NCBI RefSeq assembly: GCF_009936375.1
Contig: NZ_AP022333.1
Span: 124,001-188,000 of the forward strand
Reading direction: 5' to 3'
Source of the DNA: Methylosinus sp. C49
Lineage (GTDB): Bacteria; Pseudomonadota; Alphaproteobacteria; Rhizobiales; Beijerinckiaceae
Length of the DNA stretch: 64,000 nucleotides
The first letter of the stretch is position 1. Each line of letters starts with the position of its first letter. A program made the position numbers and the translations under genes. The notes beneath the pieces are model-generated. The model was not told the DNA's origin, did no database searches, and worked only from the letters and a program-made list of their open reading frames with translations. Positions 52,170 through 62,600 of the stretch are shown here, in pieces.

Positions 52170-54309
52170 CGAACTGCCTCAGCAGCAATTGGCGCGCGGC
52201 GCGCCAGAGACGCCAGGCGACGGGCTCGGCGCCGTGATCGAAACGCACATAGACACGCTCGCCTATGTTCATCCGCTCCTCTTGCGGCGGGACATGAAGG
52301 TCGAGATGGAACTGCGTTTCGAGCGCGCGCGGCGCGTCTGTCTTGGTCGGATCGATCGCAATCTCGCCGCCGCCGCGCTTGCTGAGCGCGAGACTCGGCA
52401 ATTCGTCCAGAGCCGCCGGCGCCTCGCGCGCGACGACGGCGGGAATCGCGCGATCGACGCGGCCGGCGAATCTAATCTCCACCTTCATCGTCCGGCTGCG
52501 CACGAGATCGATATCCGATTGCGGAACCACGACGCGCACGACGGGATCGCCTTCGGCGATGACATAGCCGAGGAGATCGCCCTTCTTCAGGAATTTTCCC
52601 GGTAGGTCCGCAGCGCGCGGCAGGATGAGGCGGCCGGAATTCTCGGCGACGATCTCGAGATCGGCCATGCGTCGCCGATTGAGCGCCAAGGCGCCTTCCA
52701 GACGACGCAGCTCCTCGCGAAAAATATTGGCCTGCACGAGATCGGAGCTGGCGACCGCCTCGAGCCGCAGGCGATAAGCTTCCGTCTGCGCCTCCAGCAC
52801 GGCGGTCTCGCCGGCGAGGATCGGGTCCGCCAGCGTCGCGACGCGCGTTCCCGCTTCGATGCGGCGATCCTCGGCGAGAAGCGCGTCGAGCGCTTCTCCG
52901 TCCGTGCGCACGCGAAGCGTGGACTTCTCCGGCGCGACGACGACGCCCTGCGCCATGGTCGCATAAGGAGCGGGAATCACAGTGGCGAGGATGACGAGCG
53001 CCGCCGTCGCGAGACTAGAGACGAGGATCGCGCGCCCACGCACGCTGCGCAGCTGCGGATCGGTGAGAAGGCGATTGAAGCCTTTCGCGAGCGGCAGCGC
53101 GACGCCGGTCGCGAGCCCCCAGAGCGCGAGCAGAATGCCGAGGATGAAGAAGCGCGAGCCGATGAACAGCGCTATGCCGAAAGTCACGGTCATTCGATAG
53201 ACGAAGGACGCCGCCGCATAGGCGAGAAGCCAGCGCGCCTCGCCGGGCGCCGTCGCCGGCGAGGCGAGATGCGCGAGGCCGAAGGCGTGACGCTGCAGCA
53301 GATAGAGGGCATAGGCGTTGGCGCGCGCGCCGAGATTGGGAATCTCGATCAGATCGGCGAGAATATAATAGCCGTCGAAACGCAGCAGCGGATTGCCGTT
53401 GACGAGCAATGTCGAGGCGCTGCCGATCAGCATGACGTCGAAGGCCGCGGCCCGCACGAAGCCTTTCTCGACGAGCGCCCAGACCATCATCGCCACTGCG
53501 GCGAGGAACATTTCGACCATGATCCCGGCCGCTCCGACGATGATGCGGCGCCGCTTCTCCTGAAAGGCGGCCGAGGAGGAGGCGTCGACATAAGGGACCG
53601 GCATCAGCACGAGCAGCATGACGCCGAGCTCATGGACCTCGCCGCCCCAGCGCGCCGTCGCCATGCCGTGGCCGATCTCATGCAGCGCCTTGACGAGCGG
53701 ATAGACCAGCAGCAGCAGAGCGATGTTCTCCGCCGACAGAACGCGATCGGCGACATTATGCGTCAGCGCCGTCCATCGCATGCCGGCGAGCGCGAGCCCG
53801 ATCGCGATCGTCGTGAGCCAGAAGCCGAAGCCCCACCAGCTGAACAGGAGTCTGCCGAGCGGCGCCGTGGCGGCGAGGAAGCGCTCGGGATCGATCAGCG
53901 GAATGCGGATCGCCAGCGGATTGCGAATGTTCTGCACGAAGCTTCGGCGACTGTGCCGGTCCGCCCGATGCGCCAATTCGTCCATATCCGGCGGAACGTC
54001 GCCGATCAGAAGATCCGCGGCGTGGACCTGGGCGAGAAGACGAATGGTCTCGTCCTGCGTGGGCTGATCGTCGCCATAGCGCTCGCCCATCATCTCCCAA
54101 ATCTGGTCGATGGTGCGGCGACCGTCCATGAGGCAGACGATATGATGCGCCAAGGGCGAGAGGCGATGAAACTGGCCATTCTGCCGGTCCTGCAGAACAT
54201 ACCACAGCTGGCCCCTGTGCCGCTGGCGATGGATGCGCGCATGCGCGCGCAATCTCGGCTTGAGATCGGCGACGCGATACCAGGAGGAGCTGCGCAGCGA
54301 CGCGACCAT
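52162..54309 (-). CDS. PqqD-like / M50 zinc metalloprotease / HlyD multidomain membrane protein
   Basis: A 715-residue protein. Residues 1-110 resemble a PqqD-type peptide-binding domain (QDRQNGQFHRLSPLAHHIVCLMDGRRTIDQIWEMMGERYG). About seven transmembrane helices follow, with the M50 site HEIGH (210-214) and the distal NPLLRFDGYY (306-315) in the membrane core. The C-terminal part (about 430-690) is an HlyD-like adaptor with PAPYATMAQGVVVAPEKSTLRVRTDGEALDALL and a coiled-coil hairpin. The layout suggests binding of a substrate leader, intramembrane cleavage and coupling to periplasmic export. Confidence 0.88.
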   Translation of the reverse strand: MVASLRSSSWYRVADLKPRLRAHARIHRQRHRGQLWYVLQDRQNGQFHRLSPLAHHIVCLMDGRRTIDQIWEMMGERYGDDQPTQDETIRLLAQVHAADLLIGDVPPDMDELAHRADRHSRRSFVQNIRNPLAIRIPLIDPERFLAATAPLGRLLFSWWGFGFWLTTIAIGLALAGMRWTALTHNVADRVLSAENIALLLLVYPLVKALHEIGHGMATARWGGEVHELGVMLLVLMPVPYVDASSSAAFQEKRRRIIVGAAGIMVEMFLAAVAMMVWALVEKGFVRAAAFDVMLIGSASTLLVNGNPLLRFDGYYILADLIEIPNLGARANAYALYLLQRHAFGLAHLASPATAPGEARWLLAYAAASFVYRMTVTFGIALFIGSRFFILGILLALWGLATGVALPLAKGFNRLLTDPQLRSVRGRAILVSSLATAALVILATVIPAPYATMAQGVVVAPEKSTLRVRTDGEALDALLAEDRRIEAGTRVATLADPILAGETAVLEAQTEAYRLRLEAVASSDLVQANIFREELRRLEGALALNRRRMADLEIVAENSGRLILPRAADLPGKFLKKGDLLGYVIAEGDPVVRVVVPQSDIDLVRSRTMKVEIRFAGRVDRAIPAVVAREAPAALDELPSLALSKRGGGEIAIDPTKTDAPRALETQFHLDLHVPPQEERMNIGERVYVRFDHGAEPVAWRLWRAARQLLLRQFGV

Positions 54310-54318
54310 GCGGCGCTC

Positions 54319-56214
54319 CTAAGCCAGCCATCGCCAGGACCAGACCTTCAGCCAATCGACCAGCGATCGGGTCCAGATCCAGCCGATGCGTCTGCGGCCC
54401 GCATCCACTTTGCCGACGCCTTTCATGCCGGGCCGCAGCTTCGGCGAGCTCGCCCGCAGCGCGGCCTCGATGCGGAAAGTGTTCGCCCCTTCATCCGCCT
54501 TCGCCACAGGCGTGATTTTTTCGACCGTGAGCGGGAATGTCTCGTTCGGCAGCGCCGCGATCAGCAATTCGCCGCCCGCGCCATCGACGATCTCATTGAC
54601 CTGCGATTCGTCGACATCCAGCACGACACGCCAATCGTCGAGCGGCGCGATCTCGAACAAAAGCTGCCCGCGCTGCACGGCGGCGCCGATGGACTGGCTG
54701 AGATCGCCGGAGACGACGAGTCCATCGAAAGGCGCTTGCAATTTCGTTCGCGCGAGCTGCTCGTCCGCGAGCTTGATCTGCGCCTCCGACTCCTGCATCT
54801 CGGCACCGAGCACGCGCGCATCGGCGCGATTGCGCGCGCCGCCGGCGCGCTCGAACTCATATTGCTTTTTCTGTCTCTCCGTGACCCAGCGCAAGCGCTC
54901 GAGCGCGAACTCCCGATCGTCGAGAGTCGCCAGCAGGTCTCCGCTGCGCACCACGTCGCCGGCGCGCACATGCGCGTCCTTGATGAATCCATTGAAGGGC
55001 GCGACGATCGCGCGCTGCACCCGGCCTTCGATCACGGCGTTGGCGCTCACGCGATAGACGTCGGTCACGAGATAGAGAAGCAGGCTCGATGCGATCAGCG
55101 CGAGAGCGACGAGCTTGCGCGCGACATGCCCCGGCCCGACGAGATCATGCGCCTGCGCGCGAAGCGACTCCCACGCCTTGAGGATCAGCCAGCGATCGTC
55201 GCGGCGGCGAATGTCGAGCACGGGACCGAGAGCGGAGGCGAGACATTCGAGAAAAGCGATTTCGTCCGGCTGAAACGGCCGGTCCTTGCCGCGCTCGAAG
55301 CTCAAGGCCCCGATGAATTGGTCCTTGGCGAACATCGGCGTCGTCAGAATGGCGGCGCAACCATGCGCCTCCGCCAATTCGGCATGCGCGCGGACGATCG
55401 TCGATTCGTCCCGCTGCGGAGGATAGAGGACGATCGCGTGCTGATCGACCGCCTCGTTCATCGCGCCGTTCAGGAGCCGGACGAGATTGAGGTCTTTTCC
55501 GAAATGAGCGCTGTGGGAGATCGCGACGACGCGCACGCCCGACTCTTGCGCGAAGCCGACGCTCACACGCTCGCAAGCTTGCAGAGACGCGAGCTCGGTG
55601 ACGCAGGCGCGACAGGCGGGCGCAAAGCCTTCCTCCTCCAGCGCCACCGCGAGCATGTCGAGAACGCCGGTCACGCGGCGCAGACGCTGCGTCGATTCCG
55701 CAGCGGCGTCCATGCGCAATCGCTCGCGGACCCGCGCGACGCCCCATTGCAGCTGCCGCGCCGCGAGCCGCGCTTGCGCAGAGCCATCGCCGTGAATCTC
55801 GATGGCCGCGGCGCCGAGCACTTTATCGTCGATAATGATCGGAAAAGCGATTTGCGCAACCGGCGACGGTGCGCCGGAGTCGAGGGCGGGCTTGCTCACC
55901 ACGCCGCGGCGCTGCGCGACGGCGAGATCGATCGTCGAATGAAGGCGCGAGACGGCGTCGACGCCTTCCGGCCATGAGGCGATCTTGCGATTGCCGCCAT
56001 GATCCCGCAGGGCGATCGCGCCGCAGGTCGCATAGGAGATCATTCCGCATTGCAGCGCCAGCCATGCGGCGAGAACGGCGTCGAGATCGGCCGCATCGTC
56101 GAGGCGCTTCCACAGCGCCTGCTCGAGGACGGAAACACGCTCCTCGTCGAGCAGCCGCGCTCTTTCAGGGGGCCGCGGACCGCCGACCCCCTCTGTGCTC
56201 GCGAGCATTGTCAC
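54319..56214 (-). CDS. GAF-domain HlyD-family adaptor
   Basis: A 631-residue protein; starts are GTG 56214 (better spacing to GGTGG) or ATG 56208. The cytoplasmic N-terminal half has one or two GAF domains (VAQIAFPIIIDDKVLGAAAIEI; ACERVSVGFAQESGVRVVAISHS; LTTPMFAKDQFIGALSFERG). One transmembrane helix follows (LVALALIASSLLLYLVT, about 375), and then an HlyD part (VEGRVQRAIVAPFNGFIKDAHVRAGDVVRSGDLLATLDD; RPGMKGVGKVDAGRRRIGWIWTRSLVDWLKVWSW). It pairs with the M50-HlyD protein as a second adaptor with a possible regulatory sensor. Confidence 0.9.
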   Translation of the reverse strand: MTMLASTEGVGGPRPPERARLLDEERVSVLEQALWKRLDDAADLDAVLAAWLALQCGMISYATCGAIALRDHGGNRKIASWPEGVDAVSRLHSTIDLAVAQRRGVVSKPALDSGAPSPVAQIAFPIIIDDKVLGAAAIEIHGDGSAQARLAARQLQWGVARVRERLRMDAAAESTQRLRRVTGVLDMLAVALEEEGFAPACRACVTELASLQACERVSVGFAQESGVRVVAISHSAHFGKDLNLVRLLNGAMNEAVDQHAIVLYPPQRDESTIVRAHAELAEAHGCAAILTTPMFAKDQFIGALSFERGKDRPFQPDEIAFLECLASALGPVLDIRRRDDRWLILKAWESLRAQAHDLVGPGHVARKLVALALIASSLLLYLVTDVYRVSANAVIEGRVQRAIVAPFNGFIKDAHVRAGDVVRSGDLLATLDDREFALERLRWVTERQKKQYEFERAGGARNRADARVLGAEMQESEAQIKLADEQLARTKLQAPFDGLVVSGDLSQSIGAAVQRGQLLFEIAPLDDWRVVLDVDESQVNEIVDGAGGELLIAALPNETFPLTVEKITPVAKADEGANTFRIEAALRASSPKLRPGMKGVGKVDAGRRRIGWIWTRSLVDWLKVWSWRWLA

Positions 56215-56245
56215 GCGTCACCACCGCGCCAAAGCTGCGGCGCGC

Positions 56246-56566
56246 TCAGCGCCCGTCGATTTTCAGCGCGCCGTGACGGCTCTCATATTCCTTGAGAACG
56301 CCCGCCAGCGCGACGCTGAGACGCTTGGCCGCATGGGGGCTGAGAATGACGCGATCGGTCAATTCCACATGCACCTGGCGCTCATTGCCGATGTTCCAGG
56401 TCTTATTGGTGCCGAAGAACAGATCCACCTGCTCGAGCGTGCTCTGAATGTTCACGACATTGGCGAAATGCGTGACCATGTTGCGATCGTCCCAAAGCAC
56501 CGCCGACTGACGGACGCCGTCTGCAATATCGGCTGTGGGCTGCGCATTCGACTCGACCTGATCCAT
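56246..56566 (-). CDS. DUF3467 protein
   Basis: A 106-residue protein; ATG 56566 with GGAG seven bases upstream. DUF3467 sentence: THFANVVNIQSTLEQVDLFFGTNKTW, VHVELTDRVILSPHAAKRLSVALAGVLKEYESRHG. This family occurs scattered beside secretion and metabolic genes and is functionally unknown. It lies between the giant protein and the GAF-HlyD gene with the same orientation. Confidence 0.9.
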   Translation of the reverse strand: MDQVESNAQPTADIADGVRQSAVLWDDRNMVTHFANVVNIQSTLEQVDLFFGTNKTWNIGNERQVHVELTDRVILSPHAAKRLSVALAGVLKEYESRHGALKIDGR

Positions 56567-56682
56567 AACCACACTCCGTTTTGAAAACGAGCACGCTCTA
56601 CTTCAAGCTTTTAAAGCGCAGGTCACGATTCGCATCATTGTATGACGGACATATTACAGCGCTGCGCGGCCCTCCCACGCCG

Positions 56683-59600
56683 CTACCAATCGAATCGCCA
56701 GCCATCGCCCGCCTGCGCGTGTCCGCCGTGATCGGCGTGATTGCGCTTGTGCTCGGCTTCCCACAGCCAATCGTCGAGGTCCGAGCAATGGGGAGCAGGG
56801 GCGGGCGGAGGCGGGGGAACGAAAGTGATGGGAACATCGACGCTCGCCACGCCGAAGGCCCCCGCGACGGCGGCCTGCTGGATTTGATTGGCGGTGAGCG
56901 CCTGCCCGAAGAAGGCGACCTCGTCGATATGGCCGTCGAAGGACTTGGTGATTTTCAGCTTGGAGAGATCGCTCGCCGCCCCGACATTGGCCTCGTCTGA
57001 GCCGCCGATCACGATCGCGGATTGGTTCGCGGTCAGACCGCCGGCATAGGCGTTCGAGCCGACCAGCACGCCATCGAGATAGAGCTTCATGCCGCCTGCG
57101 CCGAAGGTGAAAGCGACATTGCGCCACGACCCGGCGGCCACCGTCGTCGACGAGCGGATCGTATAGACGCCGCTCGGCCCTTCCATTTGCACGACGAGAT
57201 GATTTCCATCGAGGCCGATCGTCAGCCCGCTGCTAAGGCCGGCGCCGTCCTTGGCGAATAGCGTCTGCTGTCCGAAGGTCGAGCGCGCGTCGAACCAGAG
57301 CGTGATCGCGCCATTGGCGACGGCGAAAGCCGGATCATTGGCGACCGCGACATATTCGCGGCTGGAGTCGTGGAAGTCCGCCGACGCTCCCGCGCCGAAG
57401 GGCGCGATCGCCGTCGATGGGCCGGCGTCGTCGCGATCGGGCTGGCCGTTCGCGTAGAACACGCCGTTCTGCGCAGCGCCGGCGCTGTCCGCGACAATGG
57501 AGCCGGCGCCGTCGAAGGTCCAATAGGCGATCGGCGTCAGCAATTGCTGATCGGCCGTCACCTGCACGCCGGATTGCACGAGCAGCTGCGCGCTGCTGTT
57601 GTGATAGACATCATAGAGAACATTGCCGATGGCGCGCTGGCCGATATCGCCCCAGGCGCCGGAGAGATGCAGCGGCTGGCCGCCGTCGCCGAGCACGATG
57701 AGCTGGCCATTGCCGGCGAGAGACTGCACATCCGCCGCGCTCAGCGTCGAAGGGTTGGCGCCGCCGAGCACATAGGCGGACGTTCCATCGCCGAAGACGA
57801 GACGCTCGACGCCTTCGAGCTGATCCGTGCCGTCGATCGTCGGCCCGGCCGCGCCTTCGGCGATCAGCTTTTGCGCGCCCTCCTTCATCAGCCGGCGCAC
57901 GAAGGCTTGATCGACGGAGCCGCCGAAGATCGCCACCTCGTCGATGAGCCCGCCGAAGGCGTTGGTCACGCGCTGCTTGGAGAGATCGCCGGAGGCGTCG
58001 GAATTGCTCGCATTGGAGCCGCCGATCACAATGGCCTCATGATTGCCGGCGAGACCGCCCGTGTAGGAATCCTCGCCGACGAGCACGCCATTGAGATAGA
58101 GCTTCATCCCGCCTCGGCCGAAGGTGAAGGCGAGCTGATTCCACGAGCCGGCCGAGACGATGTTGAGCGTGTCGACGACATGCCCGTCGAGCGACGCCTC
58201 GAGACGCTGCCCGACGAGGCTGATGGTGAGGCCGTCCTGCGCATGGGCGCCGTCCTTGGAGAACAAGGTCTGCGTTCCCTGCGTGCTGGTCGCGTCGAAC
58301 CAGAGCTGGATCGCGCCATCGTCGAGCGCGAAATCGGCGGAATTGGCGACGGCGATATAGCCGCGCGGATCCTTGTGGAAGGCCGCCGATGTTCCCGCGC
58401 CGAAGGACGCAACGCTCGCGGAAGGCCCGGCGTTGCCGAGGTCCGAGGCGAGCTTCGTCACGAAAGTGGCGTTCTGGGCTACGCCGGCGCTATCGGCCAG
58501 CGTGGTCGAGCCGCGCGCTTCATCGAGCGACCAATAGGCGACGCCTTGCGGCAACGCCGGACGCGTGTCGGCCACCTGCAGCGCGCCTCCGACGAAGGAC
58601 AGCTGATAGTCCGAAAGCGCGCCGCTGAGGCCGGGGCCGGCGCTCGCCAGCCGCGGACCCGAGACGACGAGACGGCGGATTTGATCGCCGTTGAGCGCTT
58701 GGCCGAACACCGCCACCTCGTCGATGGAGCCGCGGAACGCCTTGCTGATCGTCAGCTTGGAGAGATCGCCGCTCTGGTTCTTGTTCGTTTCGTCCGAAGC
58801 GCCGATCACGATCGCCTGGCGATTATTGGCGAGGCCGCCGCTATAGGAATTGGCGTCGACCAGCGCGCCGTCGATATAGAGCTTCATGCCGTCGGCGCCG
58901 AAGCTGAAGGCGAGCTGACGCCAGCCGCAGCCGATATCGTCGCAGCTCGTCACCGTATAGGAGGTCGTCCCCGTCTCGAGCCGCGCATAGACCTTGCCGT
59001 CGGCGACGCCGATGGTGAGATCGCCCTCATTATTGCCATATCCGTTCTTGGCGAACAGCACCTGATCGCTATGGCGTCCATCGTCGCCAGCGTCGAACAG
59101 GAAGGCGATCGTCCCATTCGCCGAATGCAGCGCGGCGTCGTCGGCGACCGCCACATATTGCCGCGTATCGCCGGAGAAGCTCGCATTGGCGCCGGCGTCA
59201 TAGGAGACATTGTCGGCTGTCGCCGCGCCGTCGTCCGATCCGTGCAGCGACGCGCCGTAGAAGGTTCCGTTCTGCGGCGTTCCGACCGAGTCGGCGACGA
59301 CGCCATTCGTAACCTTGTCGAAGGACCAATAAGCCGTCGGCTGCACGATCGGCATGGAGACGGTGTCGATTCCGTCGCCGCCGTCGATGAGATCATTCCC
59401 GCCGCCGCCGACGATATAATCGGCGCCGTCCCCGCCGAGAATGACGTCATTGGCGCGTCCGCCGATCAGCGTGTCGTCGCCGAGGCCGCCGAGCAGCGCC
59501 GACGCGCCCGAGCCCGCGCGAACCGTGTCATTGCCGTCGCCGGCCTTCACCGTCAGCGGCGCGTCGACGCTCGCATCGACAGTCACATTGTCGTTTCCGC

Positions 59601-62600
59601 CGCCCGTGGCGATGAGGATGGATTTCACATCGGCGGCGTTGAACGTCTTGATGACATTCTGCCCGATGATCGGCAGGAAGCTCGCATAGACCTCGATGGT
59701 CGCGCCACTCGGATCATTGGCGCCGCGCGCGCCCTTCTGCATCGCATCCATCACCTGCTGATCGCTCAGCTGGCGGCCATAGACGGAGACCTCGTCTATG
59801 TGACCGGAGAAAGGATCGCTGATCGTCAGCTTGGAGAGATTGCCGGAGGCGTTGCGATTATCGGCGTTGGAGGCGCCGATGACGATCGCCTCGTGATTGC
59901 CCTGCAATCCGCCCGTATAGGCGTTCTCGCCGACGAGCGCGCCATCGAGATAGAGCTTCATGCCGGCTTCGCCGAAGGTGAAGGCGACATTGTGCCAATC
60001 GCCGCAGGCGACGTCGTCGCAGCCCTCTACGCGGTAGACATTCAGTCGCCCGGTCGCATCGGCGCCCTCGAGCTCGGCGAACAGCGTCCCATGATCGACG
60101 CCGATCGTCAGCTGGCCGGCATCGAGACCGCTCTTGCTCTTGGAGAACAAGACCTGCGTGTCGCCCCAGCCATGATCCTGATCATTGGCGTCGAACCAGA
60201 GCTGCACCGCGCCGCTCGCGAGATTGAAGACCGCATCGTCGGCGACGGCGACATATTCCTTCTTGTCGTCGTGGAACTCGATCGAATTGGCCGCGCCGAA
60301 GGGCGCGAAAGCCGCGGACGGCCCCGGATCGGCGCGGTCCGGCGCGCGATCCGTATAGAGCGTTCCATTCTGCGGCGTTCCGGCGCTGTCAGCGACGGCC
60401 GTTCCGCTCGTCTCATTGAAGTTCCAATAGGCGATCGGCTCGAGCGGCTTGCGCACGATCACCGTGTCATTTTGCGGCGTTCCGGCGATGCGCAGCACGC
60501 CGTCGAGCAGAGCGACGCCGGTGAGCCGCGCCTCGGTGGTCGCGGTCGCGACGCCGAGATCATCATCGGAAAGATGCGCCGAGATCGTCCAGAAGCCCGG
60601 ATCGCGATAATTATGCGTCAGCTGGAAGTCGCGCGTTCCGGCGGCGTAAGCGAGAGTCTCGGCCGCTGTCCCATCGCCCCAATCGACGATGAGCGTATAG
60701 CTGTCCAGCGTGCCCGGATCGGAGAAGGCGCCGGTGAGCACGACCGGCTCGCCCGGCAGCACATTGCCGACTTCCGCCGCATTATTGGTGAATGTCGCGA
60801 AGACCGGCGCGACATTGGCGACCGTCACCGCCGCGCTGATCGTCGCCGAGCCGCCATCCTTGTCTACGAGCGTCAGATCGATGCGATAATCATCGGCCGC
60901 GGTTCCCGTCGGATTGTCGTCGAGATAGCGATGCGTCGCCGTGAATGTGTGGCTCGCCTCGTCGATCGTCAGCGCAGAGGCGCCGCCGTCGCCCCAGACC
61001 ACAGCGCCCGAATGCGTGTCGAGGACGCCGGCGTCGGCGAAGCGACCCAGCAAGGTCACGGTCCCATTCTCGTCGATGGTGAGGCTGGAAGCGAGCGCGC
61101 CGCCGATCGTCTGCTTTTGTGCGGCGACGCCGTTCAGTGTGAGATCGGCGATGATCGGCGCCGCATTCGTCACGATGACAGCGGCCGTCGAAACATTGCT
61201 CTTGGCCCCGGCGTCGTCGGTCACGATCGCGGAGATCGTGTAGTTCGCGCCCGCGGCCGGATTGTCGAGATAGACATGGGTCGCGGTGAAGGCGCGATTG
61301 ACCGCATCGACGATAATCGTCGCGCCGGCGCCCGCGCTCGCGGAGCTCGAGCCATCGCCCCAATCGATCGCGACCGTATGGAGATCGAGCGGTCCCGCAT
61401 CCGTGTAGACGCCGGAGACGGTGACGGATGAGCCCTCTCGAGATGTGCTCGGAACGACGCTCAATGCGCCGGCGACGGGCGCGACATTATCGACCTTCAG
61501 GCTGACAATCGTCGGCGCGCTGGCGCCCTGATCCTTGTCGACGATATTGGTCGTGATCGTATAGACGCCATCCTGAACATAGCGATGAGCGACATCGAAA
61601 TTGAGCGCCCCGGCGGAAAGATCGACGATCTCGCTCCGCCCATCGCCCCAGGCGACATTCAGCCGGAAGCTGTCGAGCCTTCCCGGATCGACGATGCGGC
61701 CGCTGAGACGCGCGAATTCGTTCTCGGCGATCTCGGCCGGCCCCGGTCCCGCGGCCGGCGTGACGGCGACATTCTGCAGCGTCGGCGCCACATTGAGCAC
61801 GGTGACGTTTTGGTCGGCGGCGACATAAGAGCCATCATTGTCGGTCGCGCCGGTCTTGATCGTATAGGCGCCATTGTCCGCATAGCTATGCGTCGCGACG
61901 ACATTGCCATTGGCGGCGGCCGCATCGATCAGAATGTGATCCTGCGCGCCATCGCCCCAATTCACATCCCACCATTTGATCTTATCGGCGCCCGGATCGG
62001 TCGCGGACAGCGACAGGCTATACACGGCGCCTTCATCCGCCGTGGCGGCGCCCGCGACGGTCAAAGTCGGCGCGACCTCATTTATGGTGATCGTCGTATA
62101 GGCGTCGGCGACGCCGCCATCCTTGTCGACGATCTGGCCATGAACGAGCAGCGCGCCGCTCTGCCGCAAATATTGGCCGGGAACCGTCGCCGGCCCCGCG
62201 CCCTGCACGAGATCGAAGGTTCCATTATTGTCGAAGTCGTAGCGATAGGTCAGCGACGCCGCGTCCACCGGCGACGGATCGGTCACGCCGGAGAATGTCA
62301 CTGTCGCGGAGGCGGCGCCTTCGCTCACCGGGCCGCTATTGACGAAGGTGGCGAAGCTCGGCGGCGCATTGTCCACCGTCACACCGACCGCCTTGGAGAT
62401 CGTCGTCGGCGTCGCCGAGCCGATCGTCGCATAGCCGACGATCACATGCGGGTTGGAATAGACGCCGCTGTCATTGACGCCGAGCGCCGTCAGCTCGCTC
62501 CAGGAGAAGCTCGCCGTCGCGCCGCTCTTGTCGATCGTCCCATCATTATTGATGTCCCAACCATAGGAGAGCGGCGCGCCGGTCGCTTGCGCGGTAAGCG

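Noticed and set aside
53269-55977. Plus-strand open frame of 902 codons across the two HlyD genes
   Set aside because: It is a shadow of the minus-strand genes, which have complete domain motifs; the opposite frame has none.
57370-61431. Very long plus-strand open frame (1,353 codons) opposite the giant gene
   Set aside because: It is antisense to the repeat protein; its translation is low-complexity Arg/Ala/Ile-rich with no domain, an effect of the high-GC repetitive sense strand.
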